NCBI RefSeq assembly: GCF_000002865.3
Contig: NW_001865054.1
Coordinates: forward strand, 753,450-817,449
Reading direction: 5' to 3'
DNA length: 64,000 nt
From: Monosiga brevicollis MX1
Lineage: Eukaryota > Opisthokonta > Choanoflagellata > Craspedida > Salpingoecidae
This document shows positions 1 to 19,192 of the stretch, piece after piece. Position 1 is the first letter of the stretch; each line of letters starts with the position of its first letter. Under the pieces are notes generated by a model, which saw only the letters and a program-made list of their open reading frames with translations, did no database searches and had not been told where the DNA came from. A program made the position numbers and the translations under genes.

Positions 1-3000
1 CCTGGATTGACCGGTCAGACCCATCAATTGCATACTGTGGGAGCGATCCACCAAATTGCGTGAGAAGACCATAATCCGGACGCCGCACGTAAGAGGGGTT
101 CAACTCCACATCACCACTCGAAACGAATAAGCACCGAGCGCACTGACCTCTTCAATTGTGTCTTCGACCTCATCAACTTGCATGGCAAGGCCTCGGAAGG
201 TGGAGGCCATTTCCATTGTGCGCAGCAGGCGCCCGCGAATGACCTCACAGAGCTTGTGCATGATGTCCAGTGCTCCTTGGGCCGAGGCTGTGACGGTCGA
301 TTCATCAACAATTTCGACGTCTAGAGCCGGCGTCCTGCTCACAACGCGATACTTGACCCCGCTGATCTTGGATGCAAGTTTGTCCATGGCAAGTTCCAAG
401 GCCGCCTTGTTGCCCTTGAGTCCGGACCTGGCAATAATGTCAGCATTGTTGCGCTCGAGTTCGCTCTGGTAAGCCTTGAGTTCGAGAATGGCCGTATTGC
501 AATTTCCAAACAAATTGTCCAGCTACGTAAAATAATTTGCCCACGAATGAGGATTCACATTGTCAACGATGGTGCCGCTTTGTTAGTCAATCACGTACCT
601 GCTCGTGCCCGACCATTTCCAGCGTCGGGGCCTCAAAGTCCGCATCGAGAATGATTGATGCTCGTCGGCTACTACTCATAGGCAACACACATCCAAAGCA
701 AAGTCAGCCACAGGGAACAAATGAGGAAGAAGGAAGCACATGGGGCCAGCCTAGAGTGCAAGGCAAGCGCACCCTTGTTTGTTGGAGAGCGCTGGGCGAC
801 CAGGTTTGTTTGTGCGCAGCTCTTCCTCTAGCGTCATCTGCACTTGGCGTTCCTCCAGAATTTGATGCGGCGACGATGACTCAAAATCCAGCTACGCACG
901 AAAGACATCCGTGAGCGTTGGGCTTGCCAGACAGATGCTTAGTCGTGCCCACCACCAAGCACACGGGGCACAGGACAGACCTTTAAAAATACAGTCGAAT
1001 TCTCGATGATACGGCCTTGGCGGTCGTAGAGCTGAACGGTGCGATAGCCCGGTTGTAATGCTTCGAACGGAAGCACAGCAGTCCCCAAAAAGTTGTCATG
1101 CACAATGTCATCATCCAACACCTATTGACACAGCCCCAATAAGCATCCCGCGCGGCAAAAAACGAAAAAAAACAAAACAAGAACAGTCGCGCCGTTGCAT
1201 GGCAGGTCCAAGTAGCAACAGCCTACCAAGATTTGAAGGAGGGCCGAGGGTGGACAGGTTACGACAAATTTGCACGATTCATTCCAATATGGATCAATGG
1301 CATTATTGTCCAAGGCTCGGGTAGTGTGAGCCTCTCGATCGCGTGGCAGACCCAGAATCTGTGGGGGTATACATGTTGCGTGAGCGTGAGGGGCGTTTGC
1401 TTGAGATCAAGTGAAGATGGAGATGAGAATGGAATAGGACAACGAGGCACGCGAGGAGGGCCAGACCTCGATGTGAACGTAAGGATCGATGACGCGGAGG
1501 GTGGGGTTGGGCTGAGCAGCCTTGGCATCCGGTGATGGCTGCAAGTTCTGCGCACTAATGATGGTCACATCCAGGGCTCGCGTCGCAGCAACGGCATGCT
1601 CGGGCTTGGCCAAGACCTCAGAGACAGTCCAAGTGGGGTTGAACTCAGTGCCGGCATGAGAGAGAAAAAAGGGCTTTTCGACAAGACCGCGGGTGCGTTG
1701 GAAGCGGCCGTTGTTGATGTGCAAGCCAATATCACGGGTCTGATAATTGATGGGAACCAGCGAGCACCCGAGTGCCCACGACACGGATGGGTCCGGATTG
1801 TCTGAGTCAACACGTGAGCCTGCTGGGAAACAGCGTACAATGTACTTTTGTGCCAAAGTCACGAGAGCCTACGCAAAATAATGGGAGGTGGGGGGTGGGG
1901 GTGAGATCATTAGCAAAGGCTGTCAGCACTCCCGAACAAAATATAAACGAAAGCAGTACAGTCATGGCTCGGTGATGCTGGAAAGGAAAAAAAGAAGAAG
2001 AACAAACGGGGGTTGCGCTGGGAAGGGACACCATGTCGATGGGAAGATTGGCGCTTCCAACCTCAGCAGCGCCAGTATCAAGCGCCTTCACCAACGCCCG
2101 CTCGGAGATGCACAAAAGGTCGTTAGGAAGCACGCCACTGCTCAGCGTGGCCAAGGGATCCTTCACCTCAACGAGGCGCAACGTGACTAATCGAGAAAAC
2201 CCTTCAAAGCAGTACGAAACACATGGAGTACCCCATACATGAGCTTGGGCTGTGTTTGGAGATGATGTGTCTTGCATACAACCATTTGAGCAAGGACAGG
2301 GGCGAGGGGCTAGAACCTTAAGGCTGGCAGTGATTACCTGGAAGGACCGGGATCTTTCGGGGTTCATCTTTGATCTTCTTATTCTTTTTGTTGCGCTTTT
2401 TCTTGACATCGGCATAAAAGGAGAACTCGTCGTACTCGAGCACATCGACTGGCTCATCTTGAGCCTCTTCGCGAGCGCCGAGCTTTTGGCTGGCGATGAA
2501 AACTTTGCCGCGCACCTTTTCCAAAAGAGGTAGGCGATTGCCACGCTGAGCATCAGGGACGTAAAGAATTGAGCCTGCAGTTTCAGTTGAGAGCAGCAGG
2601 TATTCGATGAGGAACAATGACATCAAGACATAGTGAGTCATAGGCCATACAGTCAGCTGGCATGGTTAGCAAGCAGGGCATCTCACCCAGATGACTCTTG
2701 ATCGATTCGATGAGCTGCCTTTGAAGCTCAATGTCGTCGACATGCATTTCCATGATCAAGAGCAAGGGTGCGTCCGTGTCGGCAAATGCGTGGTCCTATC
2801 ATACAAAAACACAACAGTCAAGGGAACAGCGCAGGGGCATTACGACGTGCGGATAAACATAAAGCCCGAGCTTACAGACCTTGATGATCTTGAGCACATC
2901 CTCCACTTCACATGGTGTGGTGCGGGTATGGCCATGGTAAACTTGCAGTTTGCCGTCCGCGTGCCAGATATCGACTAGGTGCGGCATGAAACAGGCAAAT

Positions 3001-5709
3001 AAAATAACACATGGAAAGACAGTGTAAGCCTGGCACGTTTGCGCTTCAAGGACTCGAGCAACAACCGACAAAGGGTTAAAAATCATTTGGTAAAGCATCA
3101 AACTCACTTTCAAGGCTGCGTGCGCCCATGTCTAGAGCGTTTTTGACGGCGTCTGGTGTGCACACACCTTGAATCTGCATTGAAAGGGGAAGCAGAGAGG
3201 ACAGCATGAATGTCTGCCGAAGTTTACCAGATTCTTTTACGCGATGGTCACGAACCTGACCACCAGCCAAGTAGCTGTTGTGAGACGCAGCAAAGTAGTA
3301 ATGATGCAAGGGACTAGACCACTTGATTGGCGTGGCAACTTCGTGGGAAACAACATGTTCGTGTTGCTGCAGAAACTCTGTAAAGCCGTCAAGCCCAAAG
3401 CGATGCTGCCAAGATGGCCCAATACGATCGGCAACGAGCAGGTGAGGGATGCGCGTGACGGGTCGCACTCCAAGGTCGACTACTGTGATGTAGTCACATG
3501 CAGCGGTAGGACTGGGGCATTTGCTACCTCATGGCGGTTGGCTTCGATGGGCTCGTGCTGAGCAATGAGCTGCTCTGCCTCTGAGAGTGAATTCAGCAAC
3601 ACCTGAACAGACCATACAGAGCGTTAGTTGGAAGCTCGACAGGGTATGCAGGCGCCGCCGGTGAGAGGTGCTGCCTGCAAGTCAAGGCGAGCGTACATGT
3701 TGCTCGAGTTCAAGAAACAGACGCAGACTGGAAGCTTCGATGATTTGACCGTCCTTGGCATATTTTTGCAGCAGCATAAAGACCTCACGCCGAGTTTTTA
3801 GACGCTACCCAGTTTGGATGAGAAGATGAGAAGATTTTATTTGTCAAAGGATGGCGTGGCAGGTGGACCGTTGGCTCAGAGAAATAGCAAGTGAACAGTC
3901 CAAGATGATTGGCGACAGAGACTTACAGTTACGAGGGCGAAAAACTGGTCAAAGGTGCAGCGGAATGAGTCATCGGCACCAAGGGGAAGAATTTCATCTG
4001 CGGGAGGCACGTCAAGAGCGTGGCCATTGGTATTCTCTGCTCCGTTGATCTTTGCTTCATCCTGCTTGCCATTTGCAGTGGAAGCCTCGTCACCATCTGC
4101 GACAGTCTGATCTTCGAAAACCACATCCGAAGGGGTGGCGGTGGGCGGGGTGGAGGCCGCAGCAGGCGTAATTGCGCCATCTTCGATAGCCGGTGAAGTC
4201 TCTGGCGTCTATGGGGTGCCAACATTATATATGAGCTGTGCGTGCGGACATGAGCAACTGGCCAAGGCGATGGGCTTACGCCTGGAATGCTGGGTCGAGG
4301 AGACAAGGGTTGTCCTGAGTTGAGGCGCTGCTCAAGATCCAGGCGCTCAAAAAGATTCTATACCAAGCGAACGAAAAAAAAAAGGGGTGGGGTGGGGCCC
4401 AAACGACTGTCAGTGAGCCGAACCCTGGCTTAAAAGAGGTCGTGTCGTTGTAAATGGAAACGAGGCCTTGAGCACGACGACCAACGTTAACAAAGACTTC
4501 AAGATGCTCGCTATCGATGTTGTTGAGCAGAGCCTTGGTGGCCTCAAGGGTCTCAGCTTTGGAAAGTTGGCCATCGCTGTCAGTATCTGTTGTCGTTGTT
4601 GCGTTGTTGGCGGAAAAACACGGGGAGAATGTGGGAGGTGTGAGAAAGGGAAGGGGTTCTCGGCTGGGCAACGATGGCGGGCCCAGGACTTGAACTACAT
4701 ACCAAACTGGTCAAAGGTCTGCTTGATCCATTGTCGGCGCATGCTTTGCTGCTTTGTGGATGCATCTGAGCGGTGTATAAGAAGGCGGAGGCCCGTCACC
4801 CAGAGGTCACGGCAATCCAGAGATGGGGCCACCAAATCTAGCGTGCCACCCTTATGATAGGCGGTGAAACAGCGCCATTCTTCGAACTCTGCTCACGAGA
4901 AGCAACCGCAACCATTGACCAAAACGAGCCTGTGAGCACGGTCGGGAAAAAAGGGTGGGGACATGTGTAAGGACTGGGGTGATGTCTCATACCAGCCGCT
5001 TCAGGTGTATTAAAGCCAGCAGCGCCTTTTCCTGGATGAATCTTGGTGAAATCACGAATTGGGACTGCAAAGCAGGCGCAAAGTCAGATAAAAAAAAGTT
5101 GAGCAGAGCGAAGACGGGGTGAGAAAAGGGGTGTGCGAGGGTAGGTGCGCGATCGGGAGGAGGCAGAACTTCACTACGTACTCGATCGCGTGGCGTTGTT
5201 CTTCTTGGAAAACCAGGTAACTTGCTCACGCTGGACACACCAAAGGGTGAGGAAAGGTCGGGGGAGACATGCTTGAGGGTGGTCGTCATGGCTGGTAGAG
5301 AGCATAAAGCAAACCTCAGGTTCGAAGAAGATGTATCGTTCGTAAAGCTTGTGGCCGCGTACTTTTAGCATGACTGAGCCGCGGAAGAGCTCCTGAATCA
5401 CATCAGCCACTGCACACGGGCGCGTTGACAGGGGGTGGCGGGTGAGTGACGTGCGAGCGTATGGAAAAGCCCATGCTTGGAGGGGTGGCATAGCAGAGTG
5501 GGTTAGTCAAAGAGGGTCTGACCTTCATTGAGACGAGGCAGGTCATCACGACTAAACTCGCGCGCGTCCACGGTAAACTTGACCGACTTCTTGTATGATG
5601 AGCGCTGAGAGGACGGAGCTGAGCTAGAGGTGCTCTTTAGAATGGGTCGATCCGTGCGCATGGGCGGGGGCACCGCTGGCACAAACTCGGCGTGCTCGTA
5701 GGACGCCAT
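1..5709 (-). CDS. Phosphoinositide-specific phospholipase C (3' end outside window)
   Basis: This enzyme cleaves PIP2 to IP3 and diacylglycerol at the plasma membrane. The gene has many exons and reads right to left. The start is the ATG at 5709 (MASYEHAEF...), followed by a PH domain (about 5430-5300, GSVMLKVRG...YERYIFFEPE). An EF-hand loop (DTDSDGQLSKAE) lies near 4580. The X domain (3370-2690) keeps both catalytic histidines, in AASHNSYLAGGQ (about 3290) and YHGHT (about 2925). The X/Y linker is at 2550-2470 (RGKVFIASQKLG). The Y domain is at about 2180-1640 (GCSLVPINYQT). The C2 domain is at 1600-945 (NFLGTAVLPFEAL). A helical, charged tail follows (about 880-130). The GAG/gtcagt donor near 140, and an acceptor followed by open frame (YAIDGSDRSIQ) near 35, show that the gene continues past position 1. 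The PH-EF-X-Y-C2-tail order fits delta/eta/PRIP-type PLCs. Unlike PRIP, it should be catalytically active. Exact exon borders are inferred. Confidence 0.88.
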
Positions 5710-7045
5710 GGTCCCGGGCACACGCTCGCCCTATCAAAGAAAGCAGGATGTTTCGCAGGGGGCTAAGGGCAAGTTTGAGAGGGGTTGGGTCGAGCGGAAA
5801 GGGGGTGGTCTGTATTTGTAAACGCACGTCCAATGTTCTCGGTCCGCAGGTGGCCCGGAATAGCACCTGTAGTGCTATTCTTCAGGGCGGGTCTGGTGGC
5901 TTGATGATATGTCAAGCGATCGGCTGGGACTTTGTAGTTGGACGACGGCAATCGAAGTGGTTCCAGCCGAGGAACTGGGCTGTCGTCAGCTCGCGCACGC
6001 GCCACAGGTTGGCGCGGCTACGCGATTCACCCGACACCCCTCAAATCTACAGCACCACCACCACCATCATTATCCTCGAGTAAGCAAAGTGGGGGCACAC
6101 AAGGACCTCGCGCCTCAAACGCTTTTTTTTTTTTTTTTGTGCAAATAGATGGCATTCACAAGAATCGTCGGGCGTTGCAGTGCACGCAGGAAAGGCGGAG
6201 ACCGTCGGCGGCGGGGAGGTGGGTGCGTCATTAGCGCGCGTCATCGTCGCACGTACCTCTGACATGGATCAAATGGGAGGGCAGAAGCGGGGATTAGGGG
6301 GAAAGGGGCGGGGCATGGGGGAGAAGATGTAGATCAACATGTGGTAGTTGAAGGTTTTGGTGGAAGATAAAGGGGGTTAGGGTGGAAGTTAAGCGTGAGA
6401 TATTGTTGCTGATATATGGGTTATTGTACTTGGAGTGAAAGGGTGTTTGTCGTCGCGTGTCCTTTGTCGTGGTTAATGCTGCAGTGGCTGGCCCGGTTCT
6501 TGAAGGAGGACAAGCAGGTTATTGAAGATTTTATTGGATATAAAGGGCACTTGACTTTAGAACACTGGGAAGTTTATGAAGATGGTTGTGCTGATGTGGT
6601 TTGTCATGTTGCTCATGCTTACCTAGTGATGGTGACAGAATAGCCAAGCTTCATAGACCTCTTCAAAATAAAATGACGCGCTCGATATGTCAGAAAATGA
6701 ACCTGGTGTTGATAACACGTGTTGTTGCCATTCGACAACCCCTTCCCTTATCAACCACAACCATCATCATCCATCAACAACGAGAGAGAGAGAGAGAGAA
6801 ACAGAGAAGAGAGAATTCTCGGAAGAGGGCCGCTCTTTTGAACAGCAAAGGCGGGGCGGTCGATGCTCCTGGGCACGCAATTGCCCGTTTCTGTTTCTTT
6901 CCCAGCTTGGGGTACAGGGGCTGTTGAGCTGCCAAGCAGATTGACTTGCGTAGATTGAGCTTTTGGGGATCTGCGCAGGCATACGTCTGCCAGTTCGCTT
7001 GCTCGCACAACAACCCAACACCCCTGCGCTACTCCAACCGCGAGC
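5710..7045. other. Divergent intergenic region
   Basis: This region separates the start of the phospholipase C gene (minus) from the start of the BAR-like gene (plus), so it should hold both promoters. It contains a T17 run at about 6122-6138, a GA-rich patch (GAGA repeats, 6781-6800) and a relatively AT-rich stretch at 6400-6780. Open frames here show no recognisable protein and I treat them as chance. Confidence 0.5.
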
Positions 7046-8791
7046 ATGGGGTGCGGATCATCCACTGCGGTGGTGGTGCGCGATACGTTGCCAGCGCCAG
7101 ATGCGCGCAAGACCAACAAGAAGCGCCGCCGCAACATGAAGGCGCCGCACGGCCACCTGCTGAACACGCTCGATGAGACCATCGAGACGGCCAAGGCGTG
7201 GCGTGAGTACGCCACGCAACGCCGCCAGCACTTTGCTGATTGGCATGCTTGGCTCGGCGATGAAACGGAAAATCCAAATGAACACCGCCTCCGAAAGGCC
7301 TGCCAAGCACGCATTGCCGAAGCCGAAGACCAATCGGCTCATGACGTTGACATGCTCTCGTACGCCTCAGCGCCCGCCCCGTCCTGGCCAAGACAAGGGC
7401 CACCTTCCGCAACGCACCTCAATGCTCATTTCCGCCCACTTGATCATTGTACATAATGTAGTCATTACAATGCCCAAGTTGCCAACCTCCAAGAAGTCCT
7501 CAAGGTATCACCACACGTTTCTTCCTTTCCTCCTTTCCTCCTTTCCTTGCTTCTGCGAGCTCTTTTCGACTCGCCTTTCGCCCATTGATGCCCCGACGCG
7601 CGCGCGCGCGCGCTCTTGGCTGATCGCGCCTTAGGTGCTGAAGGAGCACGATCGTCTGGTGACTGATCTACGCACCGCTCAGCAACGGCTGCATGACGCC
7701 CGAGAACATCACCAAGCAGCCGTGCGCAATCACGAAAAGGTACCGCCGCCCAATTCTGCCCTTTGCCTGACAAAACCTGCCTGTCGTGCCGCTCCACCTG
7801 GTTGGCCAAGCGCAGGCATGCACGATGACCCAACTGTTGTGCCGGTTGCCCGCAGGCCAAACTCAAGGCCAACTATCAGACGCTCAAACCCAAGATTGAA
7901 CACGATCTGATGGATTTGCATGCACAAGTCGGGGCCTGCGAGCGCCAAGTTGAGGCCGCCGAGCGCACCGTCGAAAAGTCCGTCGTCAGTACACGTGAGC
8001 GCAAGCAGATGCTTGTGGCCAAATCGTTGCTCTATACACATGCTGTACGTGGTGCCCGGTTTTGTTTTAAAGCTGGTGGCCCGGCACACGCCCACCGTAC
8101 TTTGATCATCGCCACATTCGCATTCCGTCCTATCCCAATAGAGCATGATTGATTATCACCAGCGCAGCATTGAGACCCTGCGCAAGTACAACGAACAGAT
8201 TCACATACTCTGCCAGCCTGAAAAGGGTACGTCAGCCCCCAAGACGCTGGCCTCACGTTTGAATCGAAAACGCCAATCCTGCGATTGTGTGCTCATGGCT
8301 CATAATGCATCACAGGATCGTTTGCGCGCACCTCCGTCACCGCACCTGCGATAGCGCCGTTTGTACCGGATCAATCCGAGGACTCTCAGGGCCCCCCTTT
8401 GTCCTTGCCTCCTGCCACACAGCAATCCATTGCGGCGCTGGAAGCCCCGCCAGCAATGGCCCCGTCCACGCTCAACACGACCGCCTCGCCCGCCCTGCCA
8501 AGCAGTACGCCAGTCGCCGTTACATCGGCAAGTGGGACCCCACAAGCGGCCTCTTCGAGCCCCGCAATTTCCAGCCCGGAATCTGCTCCTCTCGCGCTAC
8601 AAGGGCCTGCTACCACACCAGCCGCAGCAGAGACCTCGAGCCCGCCCGTGCGGGAGGAAGTGCAGGCCAACACCACGACCACCTTGGCGATCGTCCCTAG
8701 CACCGACCGGCCTGACCATGAAGCGCGGGAACGGCGCATACTACCTCCTATCCAACGACCTTTGCAAGACGCGGCTGACGAGCTCGAATAG
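7046..8791 (+). CDS. Putative N-myristoylated BAR-domain-like coiled-coil protein
   Basis: The start at 7046 gives MGCGSS: Gly2 with Ser6 is a classic N-myristoylation signal, and Cys3 is a likely palmitoylation site. Exons alternate with short introns. The first covers 7046 to about 7360, and later ones are at about 7465-7495, 7635-7740, 7859-8043, 8143-8226 and about 8317-8791. The spliced exons give a nearly continuous charged helical region. Its last part, ending in AMIDYHQRSIETLRKYNEQI, closely resembles the end of endophilin/amphiphysin-type BAR domains, where an LDYHRQS-like motif precedes a final helix. An earlier piece, YQTLKPKIEHDLMDLHAQ, fits the BAR central helix. The C-terminal 150 residues are Ala/Pro/Ser/Thr-rich and disordered, with no SH3 domain. 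It likely binds or bends membranes. The fold is inferred from motif resemblance only; a plain coiled coil is the alternative. Confidence 0.6.
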
Positions 8792-9136
8792 GCCAGCTCG
8801 GGGCCCGCCCCAGATGATTATAATACAGTGGACGGCATGTCAAAATCAACTATTCAATTTGTCATTCACGCGTGTAAGATGCATTCCTATCATGTTTGTC
8901 GTTCGTGTCCACTTTGGCACACCAAGGGGGCCAGACATTGTCGCTGTTCCCGGCACCACAGCTGAGAACAACGGGCAAGCAAGTCGCTCATGGTCTGCCC
9001 GCAACCTAAATGATCAAGGCAGGAAGACATGATTGCCATCCCAATCAACTCCCATCCCAGCCCAGTTGAGTCTGTTGGTGTCGTGCTGTGCTCATGCCGT
9101 GCTGCTGCGTCTTGTTGACGAGCGTCCATTCCTCGC
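8792..9136. other. Short convergent intergenic stretch
   Basis: This lies between the stops of the BAR-like gene (plus) and the DUF1764 gene (minus). I see no coding signal; it should hold both 3' ends. Confidence 0.5.
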
Positions 9137-9935
9137 TCAAAAGCAGCATTGGCAGTCGAAGGGACAGTCCGGTGTGCCTAAAAGAGGTCAAGGTTCACGG
9201 TGCAGACAGACCCGCAGTGAGCCATACATAGGGAAGCTTGAAACACACGTCGCTTTTCGTTTTGTTTTGTCACCAGGAGGTGCGCCCACGCACCACCGCT
9301 ATCAGCACGGATACCCAGCTCATCGTAGGTATACACGCGCAGTCCGTCGACCATTTTGCGCTCTAAACACCACCGGCCACCGTAAGTCTTTTCAGCACCA
9401 CACCAAAACCATTGGTGTCGGTATACCAAGCAAGGACTGGAAGGGCTTTGCGTACTGGTTTTGCGGTTGCCCCGTGCGTCACGGAACTCATCATCATCAT
9501 CATCATCATCATCGCTCACTTGAGCTTGAGGGCCAGCGGCCACAGAGGCAGCCGATTTCTTTTTATTCGCACCGCCTTGGGACGCCTTGCCTCCCTCAGC
9601 TCCAGCCTTGGCCCCCTTTCCTGACAGAGGCTGTGGCATATGCTTGGCTTGCTTCGTAGCCGGGGGACCGCTCTTGTCAGCCTGGAAGAGCAGCAAACGA
9701 TTCCCATCACATTAGCGGTCAGCGGCGCGATAAACACAAGTCCACGTGGTGCATGCCTTTGAGGCGTGCCACGGGCCGAACACCGGACCTGTGGCGCCGA
9801 TTGCAATGTGCTAAAGATATCATCCAGCTCGCTTGCTTGCTTTTTCTTCTTCTTTGCTTCGCCCTCGGCTGCCGCGGGCACAGCCGCCGGTGTAGCTGCC
9901 GCCGGCTTGGCCGCCTTGCCCTTGTTCTTTCCCAT
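9137..9935 (-). CDS. DUF1764 family small protein (C6orf226-like)
   Basis: This is a small, conserved eukaryotic protein of unknown function. The start at 9935 gives a basic, Ala-rich N-terminus (MGKNKGKAAKPAAATP). A Lys-rich segment and an acidic Asp8 run (9490-9513) follow. The C-terminal family signature is assembled from the last two exons: KRKMVDGLRVYTYDELGI, then after an intron GGTPDCPFDCQCCF and the stop at 9137. That ending, with its five conserved cysteines, is the hallmark of DUF1764. I read four exons: about 9935-9795, 9684-9475, 9360-9285 and 9171-9137. Cysteine spacing suggests metal binding, but no activity is known. The low-complexity middle makes length variable in this family. 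Confidence 0.85.
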
Positions 9936-10244
9936 GTCGAGTCGTGTCGTTCTTTTTTTTCCAAAAAAAAAAAATAAAAAAAAAATGAAGGAAGGTTTCT
10001 TGTTTTCAAACACAAAAACATGTAAAAACAAGAAAAACGATTTTCAAGGCGCCGGCTGAACTTTGGGCCACATGGTGGATGTATTCAAGGGGACTGTGAT
10101 GAGCGGCGTGTGCCGGTTAAGAAGCCGGCTTGAAGCATCGAACTGCAAATGAAGAAAAAGACAGCCGGATGAATGAATTGCTTGGTCCAGGATGACTCTC
10201 TCACACTCAACTCTTCATCTGATGGTATTCTACGAATTCCGACA
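9936..10244. other. Short intergenic stretch
   Basis: This lies between the DUF1764 start and the DHX29 stop (both minus strand). It contains an A-rich tract at 9959-9985. No gene is seen. Confidence 0.5.
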
Positions 10245-15699
<5,455 letters not shown>

Positions 15700-16352
15700 C
15701 GTCCCGGTCACGGTCAGGCGCGAGCTAAACTCATCAAGCGCGCAAAATGGTGCACACACGGAAGAGCGCTTTGAACACAACACGACACTACACACACACT
15801 CAAAAGCAGAGCAGACATCGATGTCAGACAAACCAGTTTTCTGACAATCTAACTTGAAAGCTACCAAGTGTCATACCCCCCGAGGTCTTGGCTGAACACT
15901 TTTCCTTTTGTTTCATTCACCCACTGAACAAGACAAAGAACACAAGGTGGCGCAAAAGAGTGTGTTGTGTGTTGTTGCTTGCCAGTGTGCTTTTGCTTGT
16001 GGTACGTCTGGCTGTCTCGATGAATGATGTGGCAGCTCGTGACGGCAGCGGAATGGATGGGAAGGATGTGGCAGCCAGAGGGCCGAATGCACGAAATGTG
16101 CAGAGCCATGGCAACACATTCAGGGCGCATCTTGGGTCGCGGGCTGCGAGTTTGCATGGTCACCGACGACAAGATGCCTCACACAACGGGCATTGGCTCC
16201 TGAGCTACCTGCTCAACCTGGTCTCGTCTCACTTGTGCCCCCCCCCTGGATGGCCTGCGCGTGGTTGTAGCACCTTGGCGTCCACGTCCTCTTGGAGCCC
16301 GTGACAAGCTAGCTTTCTGTGTCGTTTCTTTTCAACACCCCCGTCCATCACC
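15700..16352. other. Divergent intergenic region DHX29 / proteasome alpha-5
   Basis: This 650-bp stretch separates the DHX29 start (minus) from the PSMA5 start (plus) and should contain both promoters. I see no coding exon or clear TATA element. Confidence 0.5.
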
Positions 16353-17608
<1,256 letters not shown>

Positions 17609-17928
17609 GCCACGACGGCCTGGCAGACCAAGGAAATTCGAGACTGGCCATCAATTGGGTTTACCCGCCTGTCCCAAATGGGGCCGTGGTCTCAGCGGAC
17701 GCCATTGCCTGCGTCTTTGTGGTGTGTAAACGTGTGCATCTTGATCTTTTGTGCATTGTTGTTGTGTGAACTTGCCGGTGCGATGCAAGGGCGGCTCGTT
17801 GAATTGACACAAAACCCGTTTTGTTGACCCCTTGTCGACACCCGTCACGTCAAACGAAATCAATTGCATGTAAAGCAAAGTCACACGAGCGTCTTAGATG
17901 GGCCCATGCATAGCCTCGCCGGGTGGGC
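17609..17928. other. Convergent intergenic stretch
   Basis: This is the 3' flank of PSMA5 (plus) and of the secreted tandem-repeat gene (minus). I see no gene in it. Confidence 0.5.
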
Positions 17929-19192
17929 TTAAAAGGTCGAGGCATTGTGTTGGCATTCTTCGGGGATCTCAAAGATGTAGCTGGGGGGCATGGTCGCGTT
18001 GAACTGAGTGAAGAAATAACGGGCAAAGTCAGAAGAAGACTCACGCTCCAGGACGACAGGGGTGTTGGGAGCACCAGCCGCCACACCAAGCATGACACGA
18101 GCACCGCCCACGCGGTACTCCCAGGCATCGAGCGTAAGCTCGTGGTGGGTGACGACACCGGCGTAGGTGGCGTCCTTGACCCAGGCAAAGAGGGGCTCCA
18201 GAGGGTCGGGGCGCTCACGAACGTGGCAATCGCGAGCGTCCTCGGAAGAGATTTCATAATCCTTGTGAATGTCAGCGCGTTCGAGCGCAAGGACATGAAA
18301 GTTGTGGTACTCGCGGGGGTGGAGGTCATAGCGTTCGACGGCGCGTTGGCCGGCCTGATCATGGCCCATAAAGCCCTCGCCAAAGATGGCCTTGTTCTCG
18401 CGATCGCGGGACTCAAGGTCGAAGATGGCCGTAAAGGTCTCGGTGATGTCCGGGCGCTGGGGGGTGGCGCCAAGGTTGAGCCTCTTGTGGCACTCCTCAG
18501 GGACGTCAAAGATCTTTGACTCGGGGCGAGTGGCGTTGAACTCGGCAAAGTAGTAGCGGGTCAGCTCCGAGCCAGACTCGCGCTCAAAGATGACGGGTGT
18601 GTTGGTGTTGTTGGGGCTGACACCAAGGAGGAGACGGACACCAGCCGTGCGCAACTGCCAGCCCTGGAGGGTGACCCCACGGTGCGTAACCTCGCCAATG
18701 TAGGAGGCATGCTCCACCCAGGCGAAGGGGGCTTCTAGGCGATCGCTGATATCGCGCTCGTGGCAATCGTGCATGTCCTCGGAGTCAATCTGGTACTCGC
18801 GGTGGAGATCGGCGCGCTGCAACATGAAGACGTGGAGAACGCGGTGAACGCCAGAGGAGGAGTTCAGGTCAAGATCATAACGCTCGGCTGCCTTTTGGGC
18901 CTCGACATCGCTGGCCAGGAAGCCGCGACCAAACACCAGACCCTCGCGATCGTGGCGCTCGACTATACGCGCGATTCAATTCCACGCAGCACCAGGCGGG
19001 TCAGAAGCCCAGCGATCTCTGACGCTGGCGCCGCCGATTCGAGGAATGATCATACACGCAAGCACAAGCCTGCAGTGGCAGCCGGCAGAACTCACCATCA
19101 ATGACGGCGAGAAAATCCTCGGAGATCTTGGGGCGCTCTTGTGCGAAAGCGACGGCAGCCAACACGGCCATTGCCACAGCCAACTTGTACAT
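17929..19192 (-). CDS. Secreted tandem-repeat protein, tentatively ependymin/LolA-like fold
   Basis: Two exons (19192-19096 and 18962-17929) join in phase to 376 residues. The N-terminus MYKLAVAMAVLAAVAFAQ is a clear signal peptide. The rest is two copies of one ~165-residue unit. Both start (V/L)(E)xxDRE....FG.GF, then AVERYDL or AAERYDL, and end with YFAEFNAT...FDVPEEC or YFTQFNAT...FEIPEEC. Between these lie an ASYIGEVTH- or ATYAGVVTH-like strand and conserved histidine/cysteine positions. The WV..A.Y.G..T strand and the terminal F-D-V/I-P-x-E-C resemble ependymin-related proteins of the LolA-like fold. That assignment is a guess from motifs; the duplication and secretion are directly visible. 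N-x-T glycosylation sites occur in both repeats. The enzymatic role is unknown, and a lipid-binding function is only an inference from the fold. Confidence 0.7.

Noticed and set aside
5710-5721. Phospholipase C start at 5721 (PGTMASYEH)
   Set aside because: The codon there is GTG; the first ATG in frame is at 5709.
6416-6643. Plus-strand frame MGYCTWSERVFVVACPLS upstream of the BAR-like gene
   Set aside because: No family resemblance, no splice context, and it lies in an AT-richer promoter region between divergent genes.
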